Positions 56,310 to 64,000 of a stretch of DNA of 64,000 nucleotides are shown here, one piece after another. The stretch lies in assembly GCF_024296865.1 (NCBI RefSeq), contig NZ_CP101134.1, positions 2,046,001 to 2,110,000 on the forward strand. The letters are read 5' to 3'. The stretch comes from Sphingobacterium sp. LZ7M1 (GTDB lineage: Bacteria; Bacteroidota; Bacteroidia; Sphingobacteriales; Sphingobacteriaceae). A model generated the notes under the pieces. The model made no database searches. It was not told the origin of the DNA and saw nothing but the letters and a program-made list of their open reading frames with translations. Numbering within the stretch: position 1 is the first letter of the stretch; each line of letters starts with the position of its first letter. A program made the translations under genes and the position numbers.

Positions 56310-56741
56310 ATGAGCCACGACATTATCCATATTGAACGTACATACCCAATTTCTACAGCTGCATTATGGCAGGCTATGACCGATAAGCAAAAGTTAAAGG
56401 ACTGGTTCTTTGATATCCCTAATTTCAGTACGGAGGTTGGTGCCCAATTTGAGTTTTCAAAGGTTGAAAGGCAGGAAAAGGATTTTCACCAATGCCAAGT
56501 TTTGGAGGTAAAACCGGAGGAACTATTTAAGTTTACTTGGCGCCATCCAAAGCAAAAAAAAGGGAATTCAGTTATTACTTGGAGGTTTATTCCAAGGAGG
56601 GGAGCAACCACTTTGCATTTGACCCATGAAGGTTTGGAACATTTCAGAGATGCCGGAGAACAATTTTCCCAAGAACGTTTTGAGTCGGGTTGGGAAAGGA
56701 TCTTGGGTGATTCACTAACAAAATTTATCGAAAAATTGTGA
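56310..56741 (+). CDS. SRPBCC/AHSA1-like domain protein
   Basis: A 143-residue START-like protein with the typical opening IIHIERTYPISTAALWQAMT (about 5-24), then LKDWFFDIPNFSTEVGAQFE and a C-terminal GWERILGDSLTKFIEKL helix. The fold binds small hydrophobic ligands. An exact AAAGGAGGT (56296-56304) lies 5 bases before the ATG; the frame also opens one codon earlier with TTG. No ligand can be named. Confidence 0.85.
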   Translation: MSHDIIHIERTYPISTAALWQAMTDKQKLKDWFFDIPNFSTEVGAQFEFSKVERQEKDFHQCQVLEVKPEELFKFTWRHPKQKKGNSVITWRFIPRRGATTLHLTHEGLEHFRDAGEQFSQERFESGWERILGDSLTKFIEKL

Positions 56742-56888
56742 CACAGGGTTTTGTCATAACCCTTTGAATATCATTTTTCTACTTCTTAATTAATGAATTC
56801 TTGCTGCGAAGAATAGCAATGGGAATTCATTTTTTTTTACATTTAGTTTTGAAACCTATTCTATTCGTTCACGGATCTAAAGATTTAT

Positions 56889-58163
56889 ATGAAGAAAATT
56901 TTCTCCAGTTTATATGTACAAGTCATATTAGGCATCCTTATCGGTATTTTATGCGGAGTGTTCTATCCTGATTTTGCTGTTAAACTAAAGCCTCTCGGTG
57001 ACGGATTCATTAAGTTGATCAAGATGATCATCGCCCCGTTGATCTTTAGTTCCATCGTAATCGGTATCGCCGGAATGCAGGATATCAAGAAAGTCGGAAA
57101 GATTGGTTTGAGTTCCTTGATCTATTTTGAGATCATGACCACCATTGCCCTGATCATCGGATTGGTATTTGTGAACCTGATCCAGCCAGGCACGGGGATG
57201 AACGTTGATCCCAAGACTTTAGATCCTTCAGCCGTTTCTCATTATATACAGGAGTCCAAGGAACATAATAGCGTGATGGATTTTATCCTGAGCATTATTC
57301 CCAATAATGTTATTGCAGCCGTCGCATCAGATAATCTTCTACAAGTGTTATTGTTTGCTGTTTTGTTTGGAATTGGGCTTACGAAAATTGGTGAAAAGGC
57401 TTCAGCCCCAGTGATCGATGTCCTGCAATCCTTCTTAAAAGGTTTGTTTGCAGTCATTAAGATGATCATGTATTTGGCACCGATTGGTGCAATGGGGGCG
57501 ATGGGCTTTACCATTGGAAAGTATGGGATCGAAGCATTATCCTCCTTAGGGTTATTGATGCTCAGTTTTTATGGCACCTGTATCGTTTTTATTGTAGGTG
57601 TGATTGGTGCCGTGCTCTATTTTTATGTGAATGTCAATATCTTCAAGTTACTAAAGTACATTAAAGAAGAGTTATTGATTGTTTTGGGTACTTCTTCTTC
57701 TGAATCGGCATTACCTGGCCTGATGCAAAAATTGGAAGATGCAGGCTGTTCCAAACCGATCGTTGGTTTAGTTATTCCTACTGGTTATTCATTCAACCTG
57801 GATGGTACCTGTATCTATCTGACCATGGCAGCTGTGTTTATTTCACAGGCCCTTAATATGCACCTCAATCTAGAACAGGAAATTACCCTGCTCTTGGTTC
57901 TCTTATTAACTTCTAAAGGCGCCGCTGGTGTAACCGGAAGTGGTTTTGTAACCCTTGCGGCAACTTTGCCCGTTGTAGGGCATATCCCTGTTGAGGCAGT
58001 GGGTTTGATCTTAGGGATTGATCGTTTTATGAGTGAGGCTAGGGCATTGACCAATATTATTGGAAATGCTACTGCTACCATAGTGGTCGCCAAATATGAA
58101 AAGGGCTTGGATGAGGACCTCCTTCATGAAAAGCTGGGTTCTGCGCATGCAGAGATTAAATAA
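56889..58163 (+). CDS. dctA: Dicarboxylate/amino acid:cation symporter (DctA/GltP-like)
   Basis: A 424-residue inner-membrane symporter with about eight membrane segments and re-entrant loops. Family hallmarks: the serine-rich loop [20 protein letters not shown] (about 260-279), [20 protein letters not shown] (about 297-316), [20 protein letters not shown] (about 343-362) and [20 protein letters not shown]. It imports C4-dicarboxylates or acidic amino acids with protons or sodium. Together with mqo and pckA this fits growth on malate or aspartate-type substrates. Exact substrate not certain. Confidence 0.92.
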   Translation: MKKIFSSLYVQVILGILIGILCGVFYPDFAVKLKPLGDGFIKLIKMIIAPLIFSSIVIGIAGMQDIKKVGKIGLSSLIYFEIMTTIALIIGLVFVNLIQPGTGMNVDPKTLDPSAVSHYIQESKEHNSVMDFILSIIPNNVIAAVASDNLLQVLLFAVLFGIGLTKIGEKASAPVIDVLQSFLKGLFAVIKMIMYLAPIGAMGAMGFTIGKYGIEALSSLGLLMLSFYGTCIVFIVGVIGAVLYFYVNVNIFKLLKYIKEELLIVLGTSSSESALPGLMQKLEDAGCSKPIVGLVIPTGYSFNLDGTCIYLTMAAVFISQALNMHLNLEQEITLLLVLLLTSKGAAGVTGSGFVTLAATLPVVGHIPVEAVGLILGIDRFMSEARALTNIIGNATATIVVAKYEKGLDEDLLHEKLGSAHAEIK

Positions 58164-58170
58164 GATCTGG

Positions 58171-58196
58171 AATCGCCTCATAAGGGCGATTTTTTA
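58171..58196 (+). terminator. Terminator of dctA
   Basis: AATCGCC (58171-58177) and GGCGATT (58185-58191), followed by T5. Confidence 0.8.
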
Positions 58197-58311
58197 TTTA
58201 AAGAATTTGATAAATCACAACACGAAAACTAAAAAAGTAAAACATTAGCCTCCTTTTATTGGTTAAAGTAATATTCCAAGTTGATATTGTATCACAGTTT
58301 AAGATTTTTAT

Positions 58312-59517
58312 ATGGATTTAAAGTCTAATGAACCTTTTTGGTTGGTCAAGAATGGAATTATTTCATCTTATCCTTCCTTGAGAAATGATTTAGCATGCGA
58401 TGTTCTGGTCGTTGGGGCTGGAATTACGGGTAGTCTGATTGCACACCAATGCGTGGAGCAGGGTTATGAAACGGTCGTGATCGATAAAAGAGAAGTCGTG
58501 AACGGGAGCTCCTCGGCTACTACATCCATGTTGCAATATGAGATTGATACCCCCTTGTATCAATTGATAGATATGGTTGGAAAGGAAGGTGCAGTAGAAA
58601 GTTATAAGGCTTGTTGTGAATCCATTGATAAGTTAGGGAAAATCGCCTCGAAGATAAAATCTGAAGCAGGTTTCAAAAAGAAATTATCCCTGTACTATGC
58701 CTGTAGAAAGAAAGATATTTCTTGGTTGAAAAAGGAATTTGAAGCCAGAAAGCAAGCTGGATTTGATGTGAGCTGGTTGGAAAAGGATGAGATAGAGAAA
58801 AAGTTGGAAATCAAAGATTCACATGGAGGGATTCTTTCCAAGCATGGCGGAAGTGTCGATGCCTTCCGTCTGGCGCATGATTTATTGCAGTACGATCAAA
58901 AAAGAGGATTAAAGATTTTTGATAAGAACGAGCTTGTGAGAGTGGAAGAGAAAAAGGATTTCAACCTTGTTCACTTGGATACCAAGGCTAAGATAAAAGC
59001 CAAACATATTATCTATTGTATTGGCTATGAAAGTGCCAATCTGATCAAGGAGAAGTTTGTCGATCTCCTGAGTACCTATGCCATCGTTTCGGAGGTAAAT
59101 CAAAAGCTTTACGAAAAGTACAATGATTACCTGATCTGGAATACCTCAGATCCCTATTTATATATGCGGACCACAGATGATGGCCGATTTTTAATAGGCG
59201 GTGAGGATGAGGAGTTCAGAAACCCTCAGAAGAGGGATGAGCTATTGGGTGAAAAATCATTGAAATTGGAAAAGGACTTAAATAAGGTCTTTGAGGATAA
59301 GTCTTTTGTAACTGATTTTACCTGGGCAGGGACATTCGGTGAGACCAAAGATGGTCTGCCATATATCGGCACTCATCCGGATTTTAAACGGTCATATTTT
59401 GTCTTAGGCTTTGGAGGGAATGGGATTACCTTCTCGGTAACAGGGATGGAAATGGTCTCGGATTGGTTAAAAGGAAAAAAACATAAACTGTCATCATACT
59501 TCGCTTTTGGAAGATAA
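58312..59517 (+). CDS. FAD-dependent oxidoreductase (DAO family)
   Basis: A 401-residue flavoprotein. The dinucleotide loop DVLVVGAGITGSLIAHQCVE lies at about residues 30-49, and GSSSATTSMLQYEID just after; the C-terminal FVLGFGGNGITFSVTGMEMV closes the FAD site. This layout is that of the D-amino-acid oxidase/glycine oxidase-like superfamily; relatives often carry a C-terminal Rieske domain, which is absent here. The substrate is unknown. katE starts 24 bases downstream, so its peroxide product could be removed by the catalase (inference). Confidence 0.85.
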   Translation: MDLKSNEPFWLVKNGIISSYPSLRNDLACDVLVVGAGITGSLIAHQCVEQGYETVVIDKREVVNGSSSATTSMLQYEIDTPLYQLIDMVGKEGAVESYKACCESIDKLGKIASKIKSEAGFKKKLSLYYACRKKDISWLKKEFEARKQAGFDVSWLEKDEIEKKLEIKDSHGGILSKHGGSVDAFRLAHDLLQYDQKRGLKIFDKNELVRVEEKKDFNLVHLDTKAKIKAKHIIYCIGYESANLIKEKFVDLLSTYAIVSEVNQKLYEKYNDYLIWNTSDPYLYMRTTDDGRFLIGGEDEEFRNPQKRDELLGEKSLKLEKDLNKVFEDKSFVTDFTWAGTFGETKDGLPYIGTHPDFKRSYFVLGFGGNGITFSVTGMEMVSDWLKGKKHKLSSYFAFGR

Positions 59518-59541
59518 ATGTCTAATTAAAATTATAATACC

Positions 59542-61620
59542 ATGAAAAAAAGAAAGAATACTGATGCACCTCATATTGACAGCCATCTTGTTGACAATAT
59601 GAACAAGGTAATGACCACTAATGACGGCGTGCCTGTTTATGACAATAACAATACGCTAAAGGTTGGAGATAGAGGACCGTCTTTACAGCAAGATCATATC
59701 TTTTTTGATAAGCTCATGCACTTTGATAGGGAACGGATACCGGAAAGGGTGGTTCATGCCCGTGGTTCAGGTGCTCATGGATATTTTGAAGCGACCGCGG
59801 ATATGAGCGAATATACTTCGGCAGACTTTCTCAAAAAAGGAACGGTGACTCCTTTGTTCGTGAGGTTTTCGACGGTTGCTGGATTTAAGGGTTCAACAGA
59901 TCTAGCAAGGGATGTGAGAGGTTTTTCCGTAAAGTTCTATACCCAAGAAGGGAACTATGATTTGGTTGGGAACAGTATTCCTGTTTTCTTTATCCAAGAT
60001 GCTATGAACTTTCCAGATGTCATCCACGCCGTAAAGCCTGAACCCAACAATGAGATTCCTCAAGCGGCTTCTGCACATGATACCTTTTGGGATTTTATCT
60101 CTTTGATGCCCGAGTCCGCACATATGTCTTTATGGGTGATGTCTGATCGAGCAATTCCAAGAAGCCTTCGGATGATCGAGGGATTTGGCGTACATACCTT
60201 TAAATTTATCAATTCTGCCGGTAAAGCTACTTTCGTGAAATTTCATTGGAAACCTAAACTAGGAGTGCATTCTGTAGCGTGGAATGAAGCCCAGAAGATT
60301 TCAGGTTTTGATGCTGACTTTCACCGCAGGGACCTTTGGGAAGCCATTGAAAATGGACAGTTCCCACAATGGGATCTAGGTGTTCAATTGATTCCAGAGG
60401 AAGATGAAATGAAATTTTCATTCGACATCTTAGATCCAACGAAAATAATACCTGAAGAATTGGTGCCAGTAAAGATCATTGGAACCATGACCCTGAACCG
60501 TAATCCTGAAAACTTCTTTGCAGAAACAGAACAAGCTGCATTTGACCCAGGAAGAGTGGTGCCAGGGATTGATTTCTCAGATGACCCACTATTACAAGGA
60601 AGAATCTTTTCCTATATGGATACGCAGAACTATAGGCTTGGAGGTCCAAATTTCCATGAACTGCCAATCAATAGGCCCATCAATGGAAAGCACAATAACC
60701 AAAAAGATGGGTTTGCGAGGATGGATATCCTAAAAGGCAATTCGAGTTATTTTCCAAATAGTCAAGGAAATGGTTGTCCATTTCAAGCGATGATGAAAGG
60801 AGAGGTGGGCTATCAGACCGGTAAGCAGCAAGTAGATGGAAAGAAAGTAAGGGCAAGGTCCAATTCCTTCGCAGATCATTTTACACAAGCCAGGTTGTTC
60901 TTTCATTCCTTGAGTACAGAAGAACAGACTCACCTGATAAATGCCTTCAGTTTTGAATTGTCAAAAGTCAATAAAGAAGATATCCGTAAAAGGGAATTGG
61001 CTATCCTTTATCAAGTTGAGCCCGCCCTTGCAAATGCAATTGGTAAAAACCTTGGATTGAAGCCTTCAAAATCCTTAGATCCATTGACGGTAAAGTTTGC
61101 GAAGCAAAACCATCCAAACTATCCGATCCAGCCTAATAAACCAGAAGTAGAAAAGTCTGCATTCCTGAGCATGAAAGTCAAGGGCGATGAAGGAACCATA
61201 GCAAGTAGAAAGATTGCTTTTTTGGTAGATGATGGTGTTAGTAAGAAGTCGGTGGATAAAATGCGCAAAGCATTGATGAAAGAAGGAGCAATGGCTGTAT
61301 TGGTTTCCTCGCATGTTGGAAATCTTAGGTATTTGGAAGGCGATATGGAAGAAGTGCAGCATTCTTACCTGACGGATTCTTCGGTTTGTTTTGATGGTTT
61401 CTATACTCCAGCTGGGGATAATATTGATAAGCTTGGTCAAAACCCAGATTATCTTCAATTTGTAAATGAGGGCTATAGACATTGTAAGGCTTTAGCCTTT
61501 GCAAAAGAAGCGGAGAAACTCATTGGGAAATCTTTTATTGAAACAGATGAAGCAGTAAATTGTGAATCTGCGGGAGCCAATTGGATCAATGATTTTATCC
61601 AGGCATTGAAAAAGCATTGA
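59542..61620 (+). CDS. katE: Large-subunit catalase (HPII type)
   Basis: A 692-residue haem catalase. Family residues: the distal His 72 in RVVHARGSGAHGYFEATAD, the Asn in DLVGNSIPVFFIQDA (about 140-154), and the proximal Tyr in GRIFSYMDTQNYRLGGPNFH (about 352-371). Length and the C-terminal extension (about residues 540-692, with RKIAFLVDDGVSKKSVDKMR) correspond to the clade 2 catalases carrying a DJ-1/PfpI-like domain, as in E. coli KatE. Degrades H2O2. Co-transcribed with the FAD oxidoreductase by spacing. Confidence 0.95.
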   Translation: MKKRKNTDAPHIDSHLVDNMNKVMTTNDGVPVYDNNNTLKVGDRGPSLQQDHIFFDKLMHFDRERIPERVVHARGSGAHGYFEATADMSEYTSADFLKKGTVTPLFVRFSTVAGFKGSTDLARDVRGFSVKFYTQEGNYDLVGNSIPVFFIQDAMNFPDVIHAVKPEPNNEIPQAASAHDTFWDFISLMPESAHMSLWVMSDRAIPRSLRMIEGFGVHTFKFINSAGKATFVKFHWKPKLGVHSVAWNEAQKISGFDADFHRRDLWEAIENGQFPQWDLGVQLIPEEDEMKFSFDILDPTKIIPEELVPVKIIGTMTLNRNPENFFAETEQAAFDPGRVVPGIDFSDDPLLQGRIFSYMDTQNYRLGGPNFHELPINRPINGKHNNQKDGFARMDILKGNSSYFPNSQGNGCPFQAMMKGEVGYQTGKQQVDGKKVRARSNSFADHFTQARLFFHSLSTEEQTHLINAFSFELSKVNKEDIRKRELAILYQVEPALANAIGKNLGLKPSKSLDPLTVKFAKQNHPNYPIQPNKPEVEKSAFLSMKVKGDEGTIASRKIAFLVDDGVSKKSVDKMRKALMKEGAMAVLVSSHVGNLRYLEGDMEEVQHSYLTDSSVCFDGFYTPAGDNIDKLGQNPDYLQFVNEGYRHCKALAFAKEAEKLIGKSFIETDEAVNCESAGANWINDFIQALKKH

Positions 61621-61663
61621 ATCTGGGAAAGGGAAAACAGTAGGAAAGTTCCTTCCTAGAAAA

Positions 61664-61807
61664 ATTAAAAGAGGCCAACTTTTTACAGTCGGCCTCTTTC
61701 TTTAAAAAGTTATCTTCTTTTTTTCTTTTTATAACTCACGTCATAATTGAAAATAAAATAACCTTTTTTGTATAATTATAAACGCCCTAGTATCTGCAAT
61801 ATTGTGT
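61664..61807 (-). ncRNA. Candidate structured small RNA, copy A
   Basis: On the minus strand: ACACAATAT (61799-61807) at one end, a 13-14 base-pair stem AAAAAAGGTTATTTT (61755-61769) with AAGATAACTTTTT (61704-61716), a purine-rich loop, then a terminator hairpin and T-run at 61664-61699. Copy B 244 bases away repeats the same parts in the same order. The stem pairs better on the minus strand (G-U wobble) than on the plus (C-A mismatch), which favours this orientation. No coding frame with a start codon exists. No -7 element is recognised, and the known 6S family is not matched. The 61808-61910 stretch between copies is AT-rich with no gene. Confidence 0.4.
61667..61700 (+). terminator. Terminator of katE (shared hairpin)
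   Basis: AAAGAGGCC (61668-61676) pairs with GGCCTCTTT (61691-61699). In the plus direction it ends katE; in the minus direction the same hairpin followed by TTTTAATTTTT would end the candidate RNA A. Confidence 0.8.
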
Positions 61808-61910
61808 ATCTATTAACTTTTTTTTAATATTTTTTTAATAATGCCCTCTATTGGGCAATAAACAAGCATTTTTTAGAAAAAAAATATTAAAAAAATCTTT
61901 CATAAAATAG

Positions 61911-62050
61911 AAAAGGTTGACATTTTTCGATTGTCAACCTTTTCACTTAAAAAGTTATCTTAACTTTTTCTTCTTGAAACTAATGTCTCAATGATTTTAA
62001 AATAACCTCTTTTGTATAATGATAACGTTATTGTTTCCAGGATATTGTGT
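61911..62050 (-). ncRNA. Candidate structured small RNA, copy B
   Basis: Second copy of the element. ACACAATAT (62042-62050), stem AAAAGAGGTTATTTT (61999-62013) with AAGATAACTTTTT (61949-61961), purine-rich loop GAAGAAAAAG, and terminal hairpin AAAAGGTTGAC/GTCAACCTTTT (61911-61921/61933-61943) followed by TCTATTTTA. Four blocks are offset from copy A by 243-245 bases, so they are one ancient duplication. The conserved stem and terminator with a freely changed middle are the pattern of a small RNA. The terminal hairpin serves no protein gene in either direction. The 62051-62171 stretch is AT-rich and has no gene. Confidence 0.4.
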
Positions 62051-62171
62051 TAATGTTAATTATTTGTTTTCAATACTTTAACTGTGTAGCTAAGCGTCCT
62101 TAAAAATTAGAAAGAAAATAATGAATTGCTCATTAAACCGTTTTACATTTGTGAGGTCTTATTAAAAACTG

Positions 62172-62558
62172 ATGAAAAACAGAATGAAAAAAAACTATTT
62201 TAACAGGGCATTGTTACTGTTTAATACTTTTAAGAATAGAAAATTAACAAACGAAGATATAGAGATCGCTGAAGGAAAAGCTCAGCATTTAGAAGGCAAA
62301 ACCAATGAGTTCAAACTATTGATATCAATGATAAAGGATACTTTCTCCGGTCGATACAAGATGAACAAATGGAATATGTCCATTATTGTGGGGACTATCG
62401 TCTATGTTATTTCCCCAATAGATGCTATTCCAGATATTATCCCTGTGTTGGGATGGTTGGATGACGCTTCCATCGTTGGCTTTGCAATTTCAAAGTTAGC
62501 AGATGAGGTAGATCGCTATAGAAAGTTCCAGAAAACTGGAATAAGCACAGTAAATTAG
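62172..62558 (+). CDS. YkvA/DUF1232-family membrane protein
   Basis: A 128-residue protein. The DUF1232 core is IVYVISPIDAIPDIIPVLGW followed by LDDASIVGFAISKLADEVDR (about 78-116), which forms a short membrane-inserted hairpin. The N-terminal part is charged and helical. An ATG at codon 5 (62184) is an alternative start. Function of the family is unknown. A terminator follows. Confidence 0.87.
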   Translation: MKNRMKKNYFNRALLLFNTFKNRKLTNEDIEIAEGKAQHLEGKTNEFKLLISMIKDTFSGRYKMNKWNMSIIVGTIVYVISPIDAIPDIIPVLGWLDDASIVGFAISKLADEVDRYRKFQKTGISTVN

Positions 62559-62581
62559 GTCAAGTAAAGTATAAGTTAGGG

Positions 62582-62616
62582 ATAGGTGTTAATGAAAATT
62601 AACGCCTATTTTTTAT
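62582..62616 (+). terminator. Terminator of the YkvA-like gene
   Basis: ATAGGTGTTAAT (62582-62593) and ATTAACGCCTAT (62598-62609) with a GAAA tetraloop, followed by T6; one G-T pair. Confidence 0.88.
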
Positions 62617-62689
62617 CTAGTTAAATAATTATTGTTTCAGGTCTTTGCAATTAATAATAATTATATTGGCTGAAATTAATACCTAAATT

Positions 62690-63820
62690 ATGAAGCAGAC
62701 CATCATTGCCATTATTTTATTATTCAATTTGCAGTTTACTTTCGCACAAGAGGATGTGAAGTCAAAGATAGATGACCTTATGAAGGAGTATTATCCCAAG
62801 GATAATGATCCAGGGATCGTACTGGAAGTTTATGATAATAACAATAAATCCATTTATGCAAAAGGGCAGGGCATTGCTGATTTAAAAACTGGAAGGAAGA
62901 TTGATGTCCAAACAAACTTCAGAATGGCATCGGTCAGCAAACAGGTTACGGCTGCTGCTATTTATCAATTGATTAAGGAGAACAAAATAGATGTTAATAC
63001 TGCAAAGTTGAGCGATTACTTCCCAAACCTTAAAGGAGAAATCAGGAATGCGACAGTACCTCAACTCTTGAACCATAGTTCTGGAATTGTTGACTATGAA
63101 GAGATCATTCCTAAAGGTCTGAAGGAACAATTACTTGATTCGGATGTGCTGAAATTAATTGAGCCTTTAGATCGAGTATATTTCAGTCCTGGAACTAAGT
63201 TTCGTTATAGCAACACGGCCTATTGCCTTATGGCATTGATTGTGGAGAAAGTATCGGGACAAGGCTTTAGCGAATTTGTTTGGGATCATTTCTTTAAGCC
63301 ATTGAATATGCACAATTCCTTAGTCTATAATCCTGAAGACGAAATTAAGGATAGAGCCTATGGATATCATTTGAAGGATAATGAGTTTGTTTTTGCAGAT
63401 CAAAGCCTTACCAGTGCTACGAAGGGAGATGGTGGGGTTTATACTTCCGCGAGTGAATATAAACTTTGGAACCAAGCTTTCATTAAATCTATGGAAGAGG
63501 GATCAAGCTTTAACGATTTTTTTGATAAAAACATCATCGCTATAAATAAGGACTGTTCCTATAGTATGGGCAAGTTTGTAGCCGCCGATCAATTTGGGAA
63601 TAAGGTGTTTTTCCATACCGGAGAAAGCACAGGTTTCAACAATTTGGTGATGAGCATTCCTTTGAGAGACATCAATATCAGTCTGTTTACCAATAGAGAT
63701 GATAAGAAAATCAATCCTTTTATAGAAGAGCTATTAAATATCTTGGATATTAAACTGATGCAACAGGAGAAAAAGCCAGTATTCAAATGGTTAAGTGATA
63801 CCTATGCTAACGAGCATTAA
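62690..63820 (+). CDS. Secreted serine hydrolase of the class C beta-lactamase/PBP family
   Basis: A 376-residue exported enzyme with a signal peptide (about 1-20). The active-site motifs are SVSK at 81-84 (SxxK), YSN at 173-175, and HTG at 309-311 (in place of KTG), the pattern of esterase/D-aminopeptidase-type members rather than AmpC. LLNHSSGIVDYEEI (about 127-140) is typical of the family. Substrate unknown. It overlaps the next minus-strand gene by 4 bases. Confidence 0.88.
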   Translation: MKQTIIAIILLFNLQFTFAQEDVKSKIDDLMKEYYPKDNDPGIVLEVYDNNNKSIYAKGQGIADLKTGRKIDVQTNFRMASVSKQVTAAAIYQLIKENKIDVNTAKLSDYFPNLKGEIRNATVPQLLNHSSGIVDYEEIIPKGLKEQLLDSDVLKLIEPLDRVYFSPGTKFRYSNTAYCLMALIVEKVSGQGFSEFVWDHFFKPLNMHNSLVYNPEDEIKDRAYGYHLKDNEFVFADQSLTSATKGDGGVYTSASEYKLWNQAFIKSMEEGSSFNDFFDKNIIAINKDCSYSMGKFVAADQFGNKVFFHTGESTGFNNLVMSIPLRDINISLFTNRDDKKINPFIEELLNILDIKLMQQEKKPVFKWLSDTYANEH

Positions 63821-64000
63821 TCATACTCCTTTACATTAGCAATCTTGATCTGATTGTTTTCTAGCACAAGTTTAATGTCACGGTGATAGTCCGTTTGCAA
63901 TTTGCAATCTGAAATAATCAGCTTTAAGTTCAATTCTGAAGCGTTTTCATCCAAGAGATCGCAGCTTGAAACCTTGATTTCTCCCCAGTCTTGTCCAGAG
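63817..64000 (-). CDS. C-terminal part of a minus-strand protein, cut by the window edge
   Basis: An open frame on the minus strand enters at 64000 and ends at TAA 63817-63819; 60 residues are seen, ending NQIKIANVKEYD. Its codons follow the gene end cleanly and its stop overlaps that of the serine hydrolase by 4 bases, so it is probably a real gene. Features such as VSSCDLLDENASELNLKLII suggest a beta-rich domain. I cannot name the family. Confidence 0.65.
   Translation of the reverse strand, partial: SGQDWGEIKVSSCDLLDENASELNLKLIISDCKLQTDYHRDIKLVLENNQIKIANVKEYD

Noticed and set aside
61911-62050. Minus-strand peptide frame ending in LYKRGYFKIIETLVSRRKS
   Set aside because: It has no ATG/GTG/TTG start before a stop; the copy A counterpart shifts frame after LYKKGYF. 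A conserved stem explains the shared text better.
61664-62050. 6S RNA or a known RNA class
   Set aside because: The length and structure do not match the large-bulge 6S hairpin by eye; I could not run a family search.
1-64000. tRNA, rRNA, insertion sequence or prophage
   Set aside because: No tRNA cloverleaf, rRNA text, transposase, integrase cluster or phage structural gene was recognised; xerC-like recombinase at 43660 is consistent with a housekeeping role.

Overview
The window reads as chromosomal DNA of a Bacteroidota member, most likely a Sphingobacteriaceae (Sphingobacterium/Pedobacter-like). The basis is the AT-rich composition, a SusC/SusD operon run by a FecI/FecR pair, several TAnnTTTG-type -7 promoter elements, mostly weak Shine-Dalgarno sites, a futalosine-pathway MqnC, and a GH92 glycosidase. 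Genus is an inference. No rRNA, tRNA, phage, transposase or CRISPR was seen.

Layout. 1-1.3 kb is repeat-rich non-coding DNA. 1.3-4.8 kb: malate:quinone oxidoreductase, then a TPP riboswitch controlling a PnuT-type transporter and an acyl-CoA-dehydrogenase-like flavoprotein. 4.8-15.2 kb (minus): sigma factor, FecR, SusC with an STN domain, SusD, a zinc metallohydrolase lipoprotein and two DUF4302-type lipoproteins, i.e. a signal-controlled outer-membrane import system. 15.4-19 kb: an FAD/NAD(P)-binding protein and a luciferase-like oxidoreductase. 19.5-23 kb: pckA-fbp gluconeogenic pair and a secreted DUF6265/YciI-like protein. 23-27.3 kb: S46 dipeptidyl-peptidase and a ClC transporter. 27.6-33.5 kb: a tripartite RND efflux operon whose permease is broken by one in-frame amber codon. 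33.8-42 kb: TauE/SafE transporter, thioredoxin-like protein, truncated haemoglobin with a three-cysteine Rrf2 regulator, a class A beta-lactamase-fold hydrolase, an M1 peptidase and small enzymes. 42-45 kb: fbaA, a xerC-type recombinase and a hibernation factor. 45.0-46.4 kb: a composite repeat array. 46.5-54 kb: a small protein, ferritin, a TonB-dependent receptor-like barrel, quinone oxidoreductase and GH92. 54-58.2 kb: an Asp-rich small protein missed by ordinary ORF length limits, scpB, mqnC, an SRPBCC protein and dctA. 58.3-64 kb: FAD oxidoreductase, large catalase katE, a tandem pair of candidate structured RNAs, a YkvA-like protein, a serine hydrolase, and a minus-strand gene running off the window.

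How the genes fit together. Central carbon genes (mqo, pckA, fbp, fbaA, dctA) suit growth on C4 acids and amino acids. Secreted peptidases (S46, M1), GH92 and the SusCD system suit a scavenger of peptides and glycans. Catalase, ferritin, truncated haemoglobin and the Rrf2 factor form scattered oxidative, iron and nitrosative stress capacity. The best candidates for something new are the tandem RNA-like elements at 61.7-62.05 kb and the riboswitch-linked acyl-CoA-dehydrogenase-like gene at 3.6 kb.
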